From Mesorhizobium prunaredense (GTDB taxonomy: Bacteria; Pseudomonadota; Alphaproteobacteria; Rhizobiales; Rhizobiaceae): a DNA stretch of 64,000 nucleotides. The translations under genes and the position numbers were made by a program. Below, piece by piece: positions 1-8,221 of this stretch. The notes under the pieces were generated by a model, which worked only from the letters and a program-made list of their open reading frames with translations, searched no databases and was not told the origin of the DNA. The stretch is from positions 101,235 to 165,234 of the forward strand of contig NZ_FTPD01000067.1 in the NCBI RefSeq assembly GCF_900156895.1, given 5' to 3'. Within the stretch, counting starts at the first letter, position 1. Each line of letters starts with the position of its first letter.

Positions 1-103
1 GCGACGAAATCGCCAACGTGCGGCGCGATAGCCCCTCTCCGTCTCGGCTGCGCCGAGCCACCCAGGTTCTGCGAAGGCAGCAAATCAAACGAGGAGACTG
101 TCC

Positions 104-712
104 ATGAGCAAGAAGACCGCCCAAAAGGCCAAACCCAAGCCGCCCAAATTGCCCACGGGCGAGGCCGAGCAGGTGCGCATCCGCAAGCAGGTCGGCCATG
201 ATTTCGGGCTGAAGGACGATGCCTTCGGCCGCAAGCGGCTGGCGACCGGCACGCTGGAGGCGAGGCGCGTCTATGAGGTGTCCAATAACGGCCACACCGC
301 GACCGGCGGCATCGTGCGCGTGCGCAACGTCGACCCGCTGACCGGCATCACCTCGCTGTCGCGCCAGCAGCGCGAGGCGGGCATGCGCTACCGCGAGGAT
401 TTTCGCGTTTCAGGACAGGACGGCGTCAAGCCGATGGCGCTGACCGAGCGCGTCGACGGCGGACGCATCGGCGGCGGCGTTGCCGACCGCATCCTGTCCG
501 CCGGCCGCGCCTATGCCGACGCCACCAGAGCGCTTGCGCATTGGGAGGTGTCGGTCGTAGTGCAAAAAGTCTGCTGCGCCGGCGAAACGGTGAAGAGCCT
601 CGCCGAACAGACCGGCGAGCCGCGGGATGTGCTGTCTAAGCTGCTCAAGATCGGGTTGGACTTGCTGGCGGTGCATTACGGAATGATGCTGATGCGGCGG
701 CCGCGGAGGTAG
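104..712 (+). CDS. DUF6456-like hypothetical protein
   Basis: This is a 202-residue cytosolic protein with a basic N-terminus (about residues 1-18, rich in Lys and Pro). From about residue 85 it resembles the C-terminal half of the DUF6456 family: a GMRYREDF-like segment, then KVCCAGETVKSLAEQ and a final LLKIGLDLLAVHYG, which match the conserved CC and HYG elements as I remember them. Function is unknown; the family is linked to helix-turn-helix or phage-type proteins. GAGGAG lies 8 nt before the ATG and fixes the start. The 103 bases to its left hold only a short hairpin (CTCGGC/GCCGAG near 44-58), possibly the terminator of a gene outside the window. Confidence 0.55.
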   Translation: MSKKTAQKAKPKPPKLPTGEAEQVRIRKQVGHDFGLKDDAFGRKRLATGTLEARRVYEVSNNGHTATGGIVRVRNVDPLTGITSLSRQQREAGMRYREDFRVSGQDGVKPMALTERVDGGRIGGGVADRILSAGRAYADATRALAHWEVSVVVQKVCCAGETVKSLAEQTGEPRDVLSKLLKIGLDLLAVHYGMMLMRRPRR

Positions 713-849
713 GGCGCGAACGGACGGGCGTGGCGCCGCATCGATGGGTGATCAGGCTGGAGGCGAAGCTCGATCCGCCAGCATCCTCCGATTGAAGGGC
801 GCGGGTTTCCCGACCGCCTGTTACGCTGCGCCATTGCTGGTAGATCACG

Positions 850-1122
850 ATGCCAAAGATGCCGCAAAACGCTCATTTCGCAGATACGGCGCCGACGTCT
901 TCGGCGCTGACCGCGTATGACGAGCACTGCATGCTGACTTACATGCGGCTGCTCGATGCTTCGGCGGACGGCGCCGATTGGCGTGAGGTCGCCCACAGCG
1001 TTCTGCACATTGATCCGGAGCAGGAGCCGGAACGGGCATTCAGGGCCTGGGCGACGCATCTGGCGCGTGCCCGCTGGATGACCGGGGTTCGTGTCGATCG
1101 GCATGATCGTGGCACGGAATGA
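850..1122 (+). CDS. DUF2285-like small protein
   Basis: This is a 90-residue protein. Residues 20-80 (YDEHCMLTYMRLLDA, DWREVAHSVLHIDP, HLARARWMT) recall the rhizobial DUF2285/DNA-binding-type proteins often found on integrative elements and plasmids; I recognise the pattern but could not search. The C-terminus is polar and has no membrane segment. No strong ribosome binding site precedes the ATG, and the start is chosen from the match to the family. A role in DNA binding is only an inference. Confidence 0.5.
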   Translation: MPKMPQNAHFADTAPTSSALTAYDEHCMLTYMRLLDASADGADWREVAHSVLHIDPEQEPERAFRAWATHLARARWMTGVRVDRHDRGTE

Positions 1123-1194
1123 CGCCGGAGATTTTTCGTGGAACTGCCATCCCGGTCTGCCCGTTTAGATAAGAAATCAACTGGGAAGCGCCCG

Positions 1195-1296
1195 ATGAAC
1201 TTTTGGCAAATCAACACTTTGGAGGCCTGCTGCCTGCTTGCCGTTCCGCTGTCGATGATCCTTACAGTTCTGGTGGCGGGTTTTATCCTTGGCTGA
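1195..1296 (+). CDS. possible 33-residue membrane peptide
   Basis: This is a short open frame with ATG at 1195 and TGA at 1294-1296. A GGGAAG lies about 6 nt upstream. Residues 12-32 form one hydrophobic stretch (CLLAVPLSMILTVLVAGFIL), which would be a single membrane segment after a short polar N-terminus. Nothing else occupies 1123-1408. A chance frame of this length is possible, so the call rests on the binding site and the clean hydrophobic segment. Confidence 0.3.
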   Translation: MNFWQINTLEACCLLAVPLSMILTVLVAGFILG

Positions 1297-1408
1297 GTCT
1301 GCACCGTTTCAGTGAAGGAGAGGGCACGCATCGCGGTCCCGGCGCGAGTTGCGCCTTGGCATTCATGGCGCGCGACGCCGGCAGCGACGACAAAAATGAT
1401 CCTCCCTC

Positions 1409-1975
1409 TTAGTCCTTGGCGCGCTCCACATAGGCGCCATCGGCCGTCATCACCACCACGCGGGTGCCGGCGGTGATGTGCGGCGGCACCAGCGTGCGCA
1501 CGCCGTTGGACAGCGTCGCCGGCTTATAGGACGAGGAGGCCGTCTGGCCCTTGGTCACCGGCTCGGTCTCGACCACCTCGAAGGTGGCTCGCTGCGGCAG
1601 CACCAGCGAGATGGCGATGCCGTTGTACTGGGAAATCTGTACAGCCATGCCTTCCTTGAGATAAGGCGCCGTCTCGCCGACCACGCTTTCCGGCACCGCG
1701 ACCTGGTCGTAGCTTTCCGGGTTCATGAAATGATAGCCTTCGGCGTCGTGGTAGAGGAAGGTATGCTCGCGCTCCTCGACATAGGCGCGCTCGACCTGCT
1801 CAGTGGTGCGGTAGCGCTCCGAAACCTTTACCCCGTCGGAGATGCGGCGCATGTCGAGTTGGGTCACCGGCGTGCCCTTGCCCGGATGGATGTTTTCGGC
1901 AAAGAGGATCACATAGAGCTTGCCGTCCTTTTCGACGACATTGCCTTTGCGTAGGGAACTGGCGATGACCTTCAC
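1409..1975 (-). CDS. efp: translation elongation factor P
   Basis: EF-P binds the ribosome between P and E sites and relieves stalling at polyproline stretches. The 188-residue product has the usual length and three-domain layout. The modified lysine lies in the loop NIHPGKGTP (Lys33), the target of EpmA. The C-terminal domain ends with VPPHITAGTRVVVMTADGAYVERAKD-type residues typical of the family. The start is GTG (VKVIASS), with AGGA about 10 nt upstream; the frame stays open further upstream, but that part is antisense to epmA and is not family sequence. It is divergent from epmA, with a 129-bp shared promoter region, which fits the enzyme-substrate relation. Confidence 0.95.
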   Translation of the reverse strand: MKVIASSLRKGNVVEKDGKLYVILFAENIHPGKGTPVTQLDMRRISDGVKVSERYRTTEQVERAYVEEREHTFLYHDAEGYHFMNPESYDQVAVPESVVGETAPYLKEGMAVQISQYNGIAISLVLPQRATFEVVETEPVTKGQTASSSYKPATLSNGVRTLVPPHITAGTRVVVMTADGAYVERAKD

Positions 1976-2104
1976 GGGCTTTATTCCTAACGGCGTTGAC
2001 TGGCCTGGGAGCGCCGACCGGCGCAAATCGGCTGCGGGAGCCGTCCGGTGCGGCCTAGCGCATCTTGGCGGCAATCGCCAGTCCTCGATGCAAATCCTGT
2101 CGTC

Positions 2105-3148
2105 ATGACCGCCGCCTCGCCCTGGTGGACGCCTGATGTGCACGCCGACCGGCGGCCGCGGCTGATCCTGCGCAATGCCATCACTGCGGCCCTGCGCGAC
2201 TGGTTTGCCCGCCGCGACTTCGTCGAGGTCGAGACGGCGGCGCTGCAGGTCTCGCCCGGCAACGAGGCGCATCTGTCGGCCTTCGCCACCGAGGCGATTG
2301 GCCCGGATGGGCGGCACCTGCCGCTCTATCTGCACACCTCGCCGGAATTCGCCTGCAAGAAGCTGCTCGCCGCCGGCGAGAGGCGCATCTTCAGCCTGAG
2401 TGCCGTCTATCGCAACCGCGAGCGCGGCCCATTGCACCATCCGTCCTTCACCATGCTCGAATGGTACCGGGCCGATGAGACCTATGAGAGCCTGATGCGC
2501 GACTGCGCCGGGCTTGTCGCGCTGGCCGCCGAACGTGCCGGCACAAGACGCTTCGCCTTTCGCGGCCGCGAGGCCGATCCGTTCGCCGAGCCGGAACAGT
2601 TGAGCGTCGTCGAGGCTTTTATCCGCTATGCCGGCATCGATCTGCTGGCCACGGTCGCCGCCGACGGCAGCACCGATCGCGAGGCGCTGCACGCGGCTCT
2701 GGTCCAGGCGGGCTTGCGCACCGCGCCCGACGACAATTGGGCCGATCTGTTCAGCCGGGTGATGGTGGAAAAGATCGAGCCGGGGCTGGGGCAGGGGCGC
2801 GCCACCATTCTTTACGGCTATCCGATTTCGGAAGCCGCCCTTGCCCGGCCGAGCGCCGATGAACCGAGGACCGCCGAGCGCTTCGAGCTCTATTGCTGCG
2901 GCGTCGAACTGGCCAATGCGTTCGGCGAACTGACCGACGCCGCCGAGCAGCGCCGGCGCTTCATCCTCGAGATGGACGAGAAGCAGCGTATCTATGGCGA
3001 GCGCTATCCGATCGACGAGGATTTCCTCGCCGCACTGGCCATCATGCCGCAGGCGAGCGGCGCCGCGCTCGGCTTCGACCGGCTGGTGATGCTGGCGACG
3101 GGGGCGGGCAGGGTCGAGGATGTGATGTGGACGCCGGTGGCGGAGTGA
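2105..3148 (+). CDS. epmA: EF-P lysine aminoacylase EpmA (PoxA/GenX)
   Basis: This is a class II lysyl-tRNA-synthetase-like enzyme that attaches beta-lysine to the conserved lysine of EF-P. At 347 residues it matches the short, anticodon-domain-less EpmA type. Class II motif 2 is seen as YRNRERGPLHHPSFTMLEW (about residues 101-120), and motif 3 as GAALGFDRLVML near residue 320. HTSPEFACKKLL is the substrate-side loop. The ATG at 2105 is chosen over an in-frame ATG at 2048 because it directly precedes the conserved WWTPD start. The gene is divergent from efp. EpmB, the lysine 2,3-aminomutase partner, is not in this window. Confidence 0.93.
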   Translation: MTAASPWWTPDVHADRRPRLILRNAITAALRDWFARRDFVEVETAALQVSPGNEAHLSAFATEAIGPDGRHLPLYLHTSPEFACKKLLAAGERRIFSLSAVYRNRERGPLHHPSFTMLEWYRADETYESLMRDCAGLVALAAERAGTRRFAFRGREADPFAEPEQLSVVEAFIRYAGIDLLATVAADGSTDREALHAALVQAGLRTAPDDNWADLFSRVMVEKIEPGLGQGRATILYGYPISEAALARPSADEPRTAERFELYCCGVELANAFGELTDAAEQRRRFILEMDEKQRIYGERYPIDEDFLAALAIMPQASGAALGFDRLVMLATGAGRVEDVMWTPVAE

Positions 3149-3160
3149 GGCGAGGCCCGC

Positions 3161-3350
3161 GCTCTACGGCGCCCCCCTCTGTCCTGCCCTCCTTGCCAAA
3201 AAACTTGGCATCTCCCCACAAGTGGGGAGATGGGCAGTTCCGCCGACAGCGCCTCTTTTTTTGAGATTGGCGATTGGCGAAATCAAAGATGACGGCCAAT
3301 CTCCCCCCTTGTGGGGGAGATGTCCGGCAGGACAGAGGGTGGCGCTGTCC
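3161..3350. repeat. paired palindromic intergenic repeat (two half-units)
   Basis: Two copies of the family found throughout this window lie in opposite orientation. The left copy (3161-3236) carries the long variant with CTTGCCAAAAAACTTGGCA. The right copy (3290-3350) has the standard form: CTCCCCCCTTGTGGGGGAG followed by TCCGGCAGGACAGAGG. Between them lies the usual AT-richer linker (GAGATTGGCGATTGGCGAAA). The pair sits between epmA and the convergent DUF922 gene and could fold into a long hairpin. No gene is present in 3149-3417. Confidence 0.85.
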
Positions 3351-3417
3351 AGAGCGCTGTCCCGCCCACCTTGCCTTAATTTCCAGCTCCACCTCACTGC
3401 TTCTCCTCTCGGTGAAC

Positions 3418-4014
3418 CTACCGCCCCATCAGCAAAGCGACGATGAGCTGCTGCAGATTGCCGCGTGGGGCGAATTCTACCCGGTCGAAATCGCGGCTTG
3501 CCTGCCGCTGCGCCTGGGAGAGTTCGGCAAGCCGGCTGGTCATTTCGGTCCTGATCTTTTTGCAGCCGGGATCGTCGGGGACGGACAGGCCGATGGTCGC
3601 CGTCTCGATCTTGCGGACCATGTCGACGATGATGTCGCCATGCACCTTTTCGTGGGCGGCGAGGCCAGCGGCGAAAACGTCCCAGCTCTTCTGCACGACT
3701 GCCGGCGCCGGCCCGGATATTTTGGGCAAGGTGTAGGTTATGATGAGTTTTGGGCGCGCCGACACCAGCACGCAGGCATTGCCTTGCCGCTGATAGTCCC
3801 TGACCCAGGTCAGCTTGAAATTGGTATAGGCCATGGCACGGACCCTGCTTTTGCCGATCGTCGGCCCGCGCTCGCCCATCGAGGCATGGAGCTGGGGACC
3901 GGTCTGCCCTGAAACGGCGTAGGTCTCGACTTTTTCGACCGGCTTCCAGCCCGCCTTCGCCGGCGACGCCAGCAAAATGGCCAGGAGGAGGTACGTTAGA
4001 ACGGCTGTTTTCAT
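3418..4014 (-). CDS. secreted DUF922 putative Zn-dependent protease
   Basis: This is a 198-residue exported protein. Residues 1-21 form a signal peptide (hydrophobic AVLTYLLLAILLASPAKA). The body matches DUF922, described as predicted secreted Zn-dependent proteases. An AAHEKVHGD motif (about residue 130) supplies HExxH, consistent with metal binding. The substrate is unknown. Two starts lie 18 nt apart, at 4014 and 4032, because an 18-bp stretch with ATG and purine-rich binding site is duplicated; 4014 gives the cleaner signal peptide. Confidence 0.8.
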   Translation of the reverse strand: MKTAVLTYLLLAILLASPAKAGWKPVEKVETYAVSGQTGPQLHASMGERGPTIGKSRVRAMAYTNFKLTWVRDYQRQGNACVLVSARPKLIITYTLPKISGPAPAVVQKSWDVFAAGLAAHEKVHGDIIVDMVRKIETATIGLSVPDDPGCKKIRTEMTSRLAELSQAQRQASRDFDRVEFAPRGNLQQLIVALLMGR

Positions 4015-4211
4015 GCGAATCCCTGTTTTCATGCGAATCCCCGGGGCGATGCCTTTGGTGCGCTGAGATCATCAACGCATGGCCGGAATGCGGTCAAGGC
4101 GCCGTTGCCGAACTCGCCGTTCGCATTTCGCGTCGAAAGAACCAATCAACGGCGATGTGCCGCAAACTCAATCCGCTTGGCGGGCTCGTTTTGAAATCTT
4201 CTCTCTCATGA

Positions 4212-4234
4212 AACTCTATAAACTTAGTAGAGTT
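4212..4234. promoter_or_regulatory. inverted-repeat operator candidate
   Basis: AACTCTA (4212-4218) and its perfect complement TAGAGTT (4228-4234) flank a 9-nt AT-rich spacer. They lie 31 nt before the first gene of the sulfur operon, inside an otherwise gene-free stretch (4033-4265). The size and position fit a dimeric repressor or activator site, or one overlapping the promoter. The cognate regulator is not identifiable here. Confidence 0.5.
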
Positions 4235-4265
4235 AACGCACACAAGCGTTTTGCGAGGAGCCCAA

Positions 4266-4817
4266 ATGTCGAAAAATCTGGTGGTGGGGCTGTCGGGTAA
4301 CCTGACCCGTCCGTCGAAGACCAAGGCGTTCATCAGCCACATCGTTGCGGAGGTGGCGAGCAGCACCGGTGCAGCCTCGACCGTTTTCGACATCGAGGAT
4401 CTCGGTCGGTCCTTTCCGCTGGCAAGGCGTATTGGCGATCTGGATCCATTGGCCAGGAACATCGTCGAGCGATTGCTGGGCGCCGACGTCCTGGTGGTTG
4501 GCTCGCCGACTTTCAAAGGCAGCTACACCGGGCTTTTCAAGCATTTCTTCGACCTGCTCGACCCGTCATCCTTGCGGGGAAAGCCGGTCATCCTTGCTGC
4601 GACCGGCGGCGGCGATCGTCATTCGCTGGTGGTCGAACATCAGCTGCGGCCGCTGTTCGGCTTCTTCGAGGCGCTGACCCTGCCGACCGCGATCTATGCC
4701 TCCGACAAGGACTTCGCCAACGGCGTGCTGGTGTCCGAAGCCATCCATGCTCGCGCCAGCCAAGCGGTCGCCGAAGCATGCCGGGCGGTGCCACGCAGCG
4801 TCGGTCTTGCCGCCTGA
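4266..4817 (+). CDS. NADPH-dependent FMN reductase (MsuE/SsuE-like)
   Basis: This is a 183-residue flavodoxin-fold enzyme that supplies reduced FMN. GLSGNLTRPSKT near the N-terminus is the phosphate-binding loop, and VGSPTFKGSYTGLFKHFFDLL (residues about 79-99) is the signature of NADPH-dependent FMN reductases. It is the first gene of a five-gene operon. The next product is an FMNH2-dependent monooxygenase, so this enzyme is probably its reductase partner. GAGGAG, 7 nt upstream, selects the ATG at 4266. An inverted-repeat operator lies just ahead. Confidence 0.85.
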   Translation: MSKNLVVGLSGNLTRPSKTKAFISHIVAEVASSTGAASTVFDIEDLGRSFPLARRIGDLDPLARNIVERLLGADVLVVGSPTFKGSYTGLFKHFFDLLDPSSLRGKPVILAATGGGDRHSLVVEHQLRPLFGFFEALTLPTAIYASDKDFANGVLVSEAIHARASQAVAEACRAVPRSVGLAA

Positions 4818-4876
4818 ACACGCCACCGGCCCCGTGTCCTCAATTCGCTTCCCGCACAGCTCAGAAGGAGCCCGCA

Positions 4877-6241
4877 ATGACCAGACCCAGCAAGTCGAGG
4901 CAGATCAAGCTTGGTGCTTTCCTGCCCGGTGGCGGACAGCATATCGCAGCCTGGCGTCATCCTGACGCGCCGGCCGACGGCGCGACGAATTTCGAGTTCC
5001 ACAGGCAGCTCGCGCTGACCGCCGAGCGCGGCCTGTTCGACGCCTATTTCCTCGCCGACAATCTGACCGTCGGCCTCGGCGCCCGCGAAGGCGGCAATGC
5101 CAAGATCGCCGGGTTCGAGCCGGTGACGCTGTTTGCCGCATTGGCGCCGCTCACCACGCATCTGGGCTTCATCGCCACCGCCTCCACCACCTATGAGGAG
5201 CCCTATACGCTCGCCCGCAAGTTCGCCTCGCTCGACCTGCTGTCGAACGGCCGGGCCGGCTGGAATGTCGTAACTTCGGCGGGCGACGAGACCGCGCGCA
5301 ATTTCAATCGCGAGACGCAGCCTGCCCACGCCGAGCGCTATGCCCGGGCGCATGAGCATGTCGAGACGGTCAAGGCGCTGTGGGACAGCTGGGAAGACGA
5401 TGCCTTCATCCGCGACAAGAAGTCGGGCCGCTTCTACGACAAGGACAAGCTTCACGACATTGATCACAAGGGCCGGCATTTCAGCGTCAAAGGCCCGCTC
5501 AATGTGCCGCGACCGGTGCAGGGCCATCCGGTGGTGGTGCAGGCCGGGCAGTCGGAGGACGGACGCAGGCTCGCCGCCCAGTCGGCTGAGGTCATCTTCA
5601 CCGCCCATCAGAACCTGGCCTCGGCGCAAGAATTCTACCGCGACATCAAGGCGCGCGTGGCGGCGGTCGGCCGCGATCCCGGGCAGGTGCTGATCATGCC
5701 GGGCGTAGCACCCTTCGTCGGCCGCACCGAAGAGGAAGCCAGCGCCAAGTACCAGCAGCTGAACGAGTTGATCCTGCCCGAGGATGGCGTGGCCCTGCTC
5801 AACGGGCTGGCTGGCCAGACGCTCGACATCAGGGGCTACCCGCTCGACGGACCGCTGCCGCCGAGCCGGGAAACCGAAGGCATGAAGAGCCGCCAGGCGC
5901 TGATCCGCCAGATTGCCGACGAGCACAACTTCACCATCCGCCAGCTCTACCAGTGGGTGGCGACGGCACGCGGCCACTACACCGTCATCGGCAGCGCGGC
6001 GCAGGTCGCCGATCAGCTGGAGGAATGGTTCGGCAACCAGGCCGCCGACGGCTTCAACATCCTGCCGCCGTGGCTGCCTGGCGCGCTCGACGATTTCGTC
6101 GACCTGGTGATCCCCGAGCTGCAGCGTCGCGGCCTGTTCCGCACCGCCTACGAAGGCAGGACGCTGCGCGAGAATCTCGGCCTCAGGCGGCCGGAAAATC
6201 CCTGGACCGCCGCCCGCTCCAAGGTGCTGGCGGCTGAATAA
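4877..6241 (+). CDS. FMN-dependent monooxygenase, NtaA/SnaA/DszA family
   Basis: This 454-residue TIM-barrel protein belongs to the bacterial luciferase-like family. KLGAFLPGGGQHIAAWRHPD and SNGRAGWNVVTSAGDETARNF are the hallmarks of the NtaA/SnaA/DszA branch, which oxidises small C-N or C-S compounds using FMNH2 from a partner reductase. The flanking FMN reductase and sulfonate-type importer suggest release of sulfur (sulfite) from an organosulfur compound. The substrate cannot be read from sequence. The start ATG has AGAAGGAG 7 nt upstream. Confidence 0.88.
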   Translation: MTRPSKSRQIKLGAFLPGGGQHIAAWRHPDAPADGATNFEFHRQLALTAERGLFDAYFLADNLTVGLGAREGGNAKIAGFEPVTLFAALAPLTTHLGFIATASTTYEEPYTLARKFASLDLLSNGRAGWNVVTSAGDETARNFNRETQPAHAERYARAHEHVETVKALWDSWEDDAFIRDKKSGRFYDKDKLHDIDHKGRHFSVKGPLNVPRPVQGHPVVVQAGQSEDGRRLAAQSAEVIFTAHQNLASAQEFYRDIKARVAAVGRDPGQVLIMPGVAPFVGRTEEEASAKYQQLNELILPEDGVALLNGLAGQTLDIRGYPLDGPLPPSRETEGMKSRQALIRQIADEHNFTIRQLYQWVATARGHYTVIGSAAQVADQLEEWFGNQAADGFNILPPWLPGALDDFVDLVIPELQRRGLFRTAYEGRTLRENLGLRRPENPWTAARSKVLAAE

Positions 6242-6268
6242 ATTCTCTTAAGCGAAAGGGGCAAGACG

Positions 6269-7117
6269 ATGAGTTTGCAACACATCGAGCAGCCGGTCAC
6301 GATCCGTGCACGTGAAGACAGAACCGGCCTTGGCGCCGATTTCCCGCGCCTGGCCAACCGCACTGTCATCCGCATCCTGTCCCGTTACGGCATCCTGATC
6401 GCCTTCCTCGCGATCTGGCAGGTGTCGAGCCGCGCGGGATGGGTCAACGCCGCGGTATTGCCGCCGATCGACACGATCGTCTCCGCATTGTGGAACGGTC
6501 TGGCCGGCGGCACCTTGCTTGGCGACATCGCCATCAGCCTGCAGCGCGCCGGTCTCGCCTTCGCGGCGGCGGTGGCGGTTGCCATCCCGCTCGGTCTGTT
6601 CATGGGCCAGGTGCGCGCCGTCGAAACCGCGCTTGATCCGATCCTTCAGGTTTTCCGGCAGACCTCGGCGTTGGCGCTCTACCCGGTGTTCATCCTGCTG
6701 CTCGGGCTGGGGGAGGCATCAAAGGTCTTCGTCATCTTCTGGGCGACGCTGTTTCCGCTGCTGCTCAACACCATCAGCGGCGTCAAGCAAGTCGATCCGA
6801 AACTGCTCGAGATGGCCCGGGTCTATGGCGCCACGCGGCTCACCGCGTTTCGCCGGGTCGTGCTTCCAGGGGCCGTCCCGTCGATCTTCGTCGGGCTGAG
6901 GCTGAGTGCGACCACGGCGCTCTTGTTGCTGATCGCTTCCGAAATGATCGGCGCCAACAAGGGCATCGGCTTCCAGGTGATGAACGCGCAGTACAACTTC
7001 CAGATCCCGCTGATGTTTGCAGCGATCGTCATCCTTGCCGGCCTCGGCCTGATCGCCAATCAGGCGCTGGTCAGCCTGCAGCGGCGGCTCTGCCGCTGGA
7101 GCAATCCCATCGACTGA
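6269..7117 (+). CDS. ABC transporter permease, sulfonate/taurine type
   Basis: This 282-residue inner-membrane permease of the SsuC/TauC family has about six hydrophobic segments. The cytoplasmic EAA loop, contacting the ATPase, is GVKQVDPKLLEMARVYGATR with a following VVLPGAVPSIFVGLRLS (about residues 171-212). It starts 27 nt after the monooxygenase, with AAGGGG as binding site, so co-transcription is likely. Its partners are the binding protein and ATPase that follow. Confidence 0.88.
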   Translation: MSLQHIEQPVTIRAREDRTGLGADFPRLANRTVIRILSRYGILIAFLAIWQVSSRAGWVNAAVLPPIDTIVSALWNGLAGGTLLGDIAISLQRAGLAFAAAVAVAIPLGLFMGQVRAVETALDPILQVFRQTSALALYPVFILLLGLGEASKVFVIFWATLFPLLLNTISGVKQVDPKLLEMARVYGATRLTAFRRVVLPGAVPSIFVGLRLSATTALLLLIASEMIGANKGIGFQVMNAQYNFQIPLMFAAIVILAGLGLIANQALVSLQRRLCRWSNPID

Positions 7118-7128
7118 CCAGCTTTCAA

Positions 7129-7198
7129 CCATCCTCTCCAACAGGCACCATCCCCCAACAGGCCCCATCCTCCAACAGGCCCCATCGTCCAACAGGAA
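7129..7198 (+). repeat. 17-bp tandem repeat, four units
   Basis: Four head-to-tail units of about 17-19 bp (consensus CCATCCTCCAACAGGCC) fill most of the gap between permease and binding-protein genes. The last unit ends in AACAGGAAAG and supplies the ribosome binding site for the binding protein at 7209. The array is otherwise unexplained. Confidence 0.85.
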
Positions 7199-7208
7199 AG
7201 ACCGGACC

Positions 7209-8207
7209 ATGCCAATCACTCGCCGATCCCTGCTTGCGGGCGTTCCCTTTGCCGCCGGCATCATCGCCTCCGGCCTGCCTCGCTTTGCCGTTGCGCAAAC
7301 CGCGCCGGTCACGTTGCGCTACCTCGCCAGCCGCGGCAGCATCTCGCCGCATGAACTGGCGGACGCGCTCGGCTATTTCAAGGAGGTCGGCGTCAAGCTT
7401 GAGAATGTCGGTTACTCCAGCGGCGGCCCGGAATCGCTGTTCGCGCTCGCCTCCGGCAGCGTCGATCTCGGCTCGGCCGCAACCGCTGCGGTGATCAATT
7501 CGATCTCCGGCGGCAACGACTTCGTCGCCGCCTATCCAAGCAACGGCATCAACGGCCGAGTGCGCAGCGTGTTTTACGTGCTGGAAGACAGTCCGATCAA
7601 ATCGATCGCCGACATCGCCGGCAAGACCATTGCGGTCAACACGCTCGGCGCCCATCTCGACTACACCGTGCGCGAGGCGCTGCACGGCGTCGGCCTGCCG
7701 CCGGATGCCGCCAACCTCGTCGTCGTGCCCGGGCCGCAGCTTGAACAGACCTTGCGGTCACGCCAGGTCGATATCGCGGCACTGGGCTACTGGCAGGCGA
7801 CGTTTGCCGGCGCGCTGGTCGATAAGGGCGGCGTGCGCGGCGTGTTCAACGACACTGATGTGCTGGGCGAACTGGCCGGCGGCTTCATCGTCCTGCGGCG
7901 CGACTTCATCGCAGCGCATCCGGATGGCGCCCGCAATTTCGTCGAACAGTCGGCCCGCGCCGCCGACTGGTCGCGGCAGAACCCGGACGAGGCGCGCAAG
8001 GTGCTCGCGGACATCCTCGACAAGCGCGGCGAAAATGGCGAGCTGGCGCGCTACTGGACCGGCTTCGGCCTGCGCGAAGGGGCGAAGGCTGACGACCGCG
8101 ACATCGACTTCTGGGTCAGCGTGCTCGAGCGCGACGGCCGCCTGCCCAAGGGCGAGCTGAAAGCCGCTGACATCCTTTACCGGCGCGGCGAAACGAAAAC
8201 CAACTGA
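7209..8207 (+). CDS. ABC transporter substrate-binding protein, SsuA-like
   Basis: This 332-residue periplasmic protein begins with TRRSLLAGVPFAAGIIASG, a twin-arginine-like signal ending near AVAQ (residue 30). The mature part follows the NMT1/SsuA fold: LRYLASRGSISPHELADALGYF at the start, ALASGSVDLGSAATAA in the middle, and KTIAVNTLGAHLDYTVREAL at the second lobe. It probably captures an aliphatic sulfonate or related sulfur source. The 17-bp repeats ahead of it provide its binding site. Confidence 0.87.
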   Translation: MPITRRSLLAGVPFAAGIIASGLPRFAVAQTAPVTLRYLASRGSISPHELADALGYFKEVGVKLENVGYSSGGPESLFALASGSVDLGSAATAAVINSISGGNDFVAAYPSNGINGRVRSVFYVLEDSPIKSIADIAGKTIAVNTLGAHLDYTVREALHGVGLPPDAANLVVVPGPQLEQTLRSRQVDIAALGYWQATFAGALVDKGGVRGVFNDTDVLGELAGGFIVLRRDFIAAHPDGARNFVEQSARAADWSRQNPDEARKVLADILDKRGENGELARYWTGFGLREGAKADDRDIDFWVSVLERDGRLPKGELKAADILYRRGETKTN

Positions 8208-8221
8208 CCGGGAGACGGACC

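Noticed and set aside
1976..2692. N-terminal extension of EF-P up to 2692
   Set aside because: It lies opposite epmA, is not EF-P sequence, and a GTG with a good binding site starts the normal-length protein.
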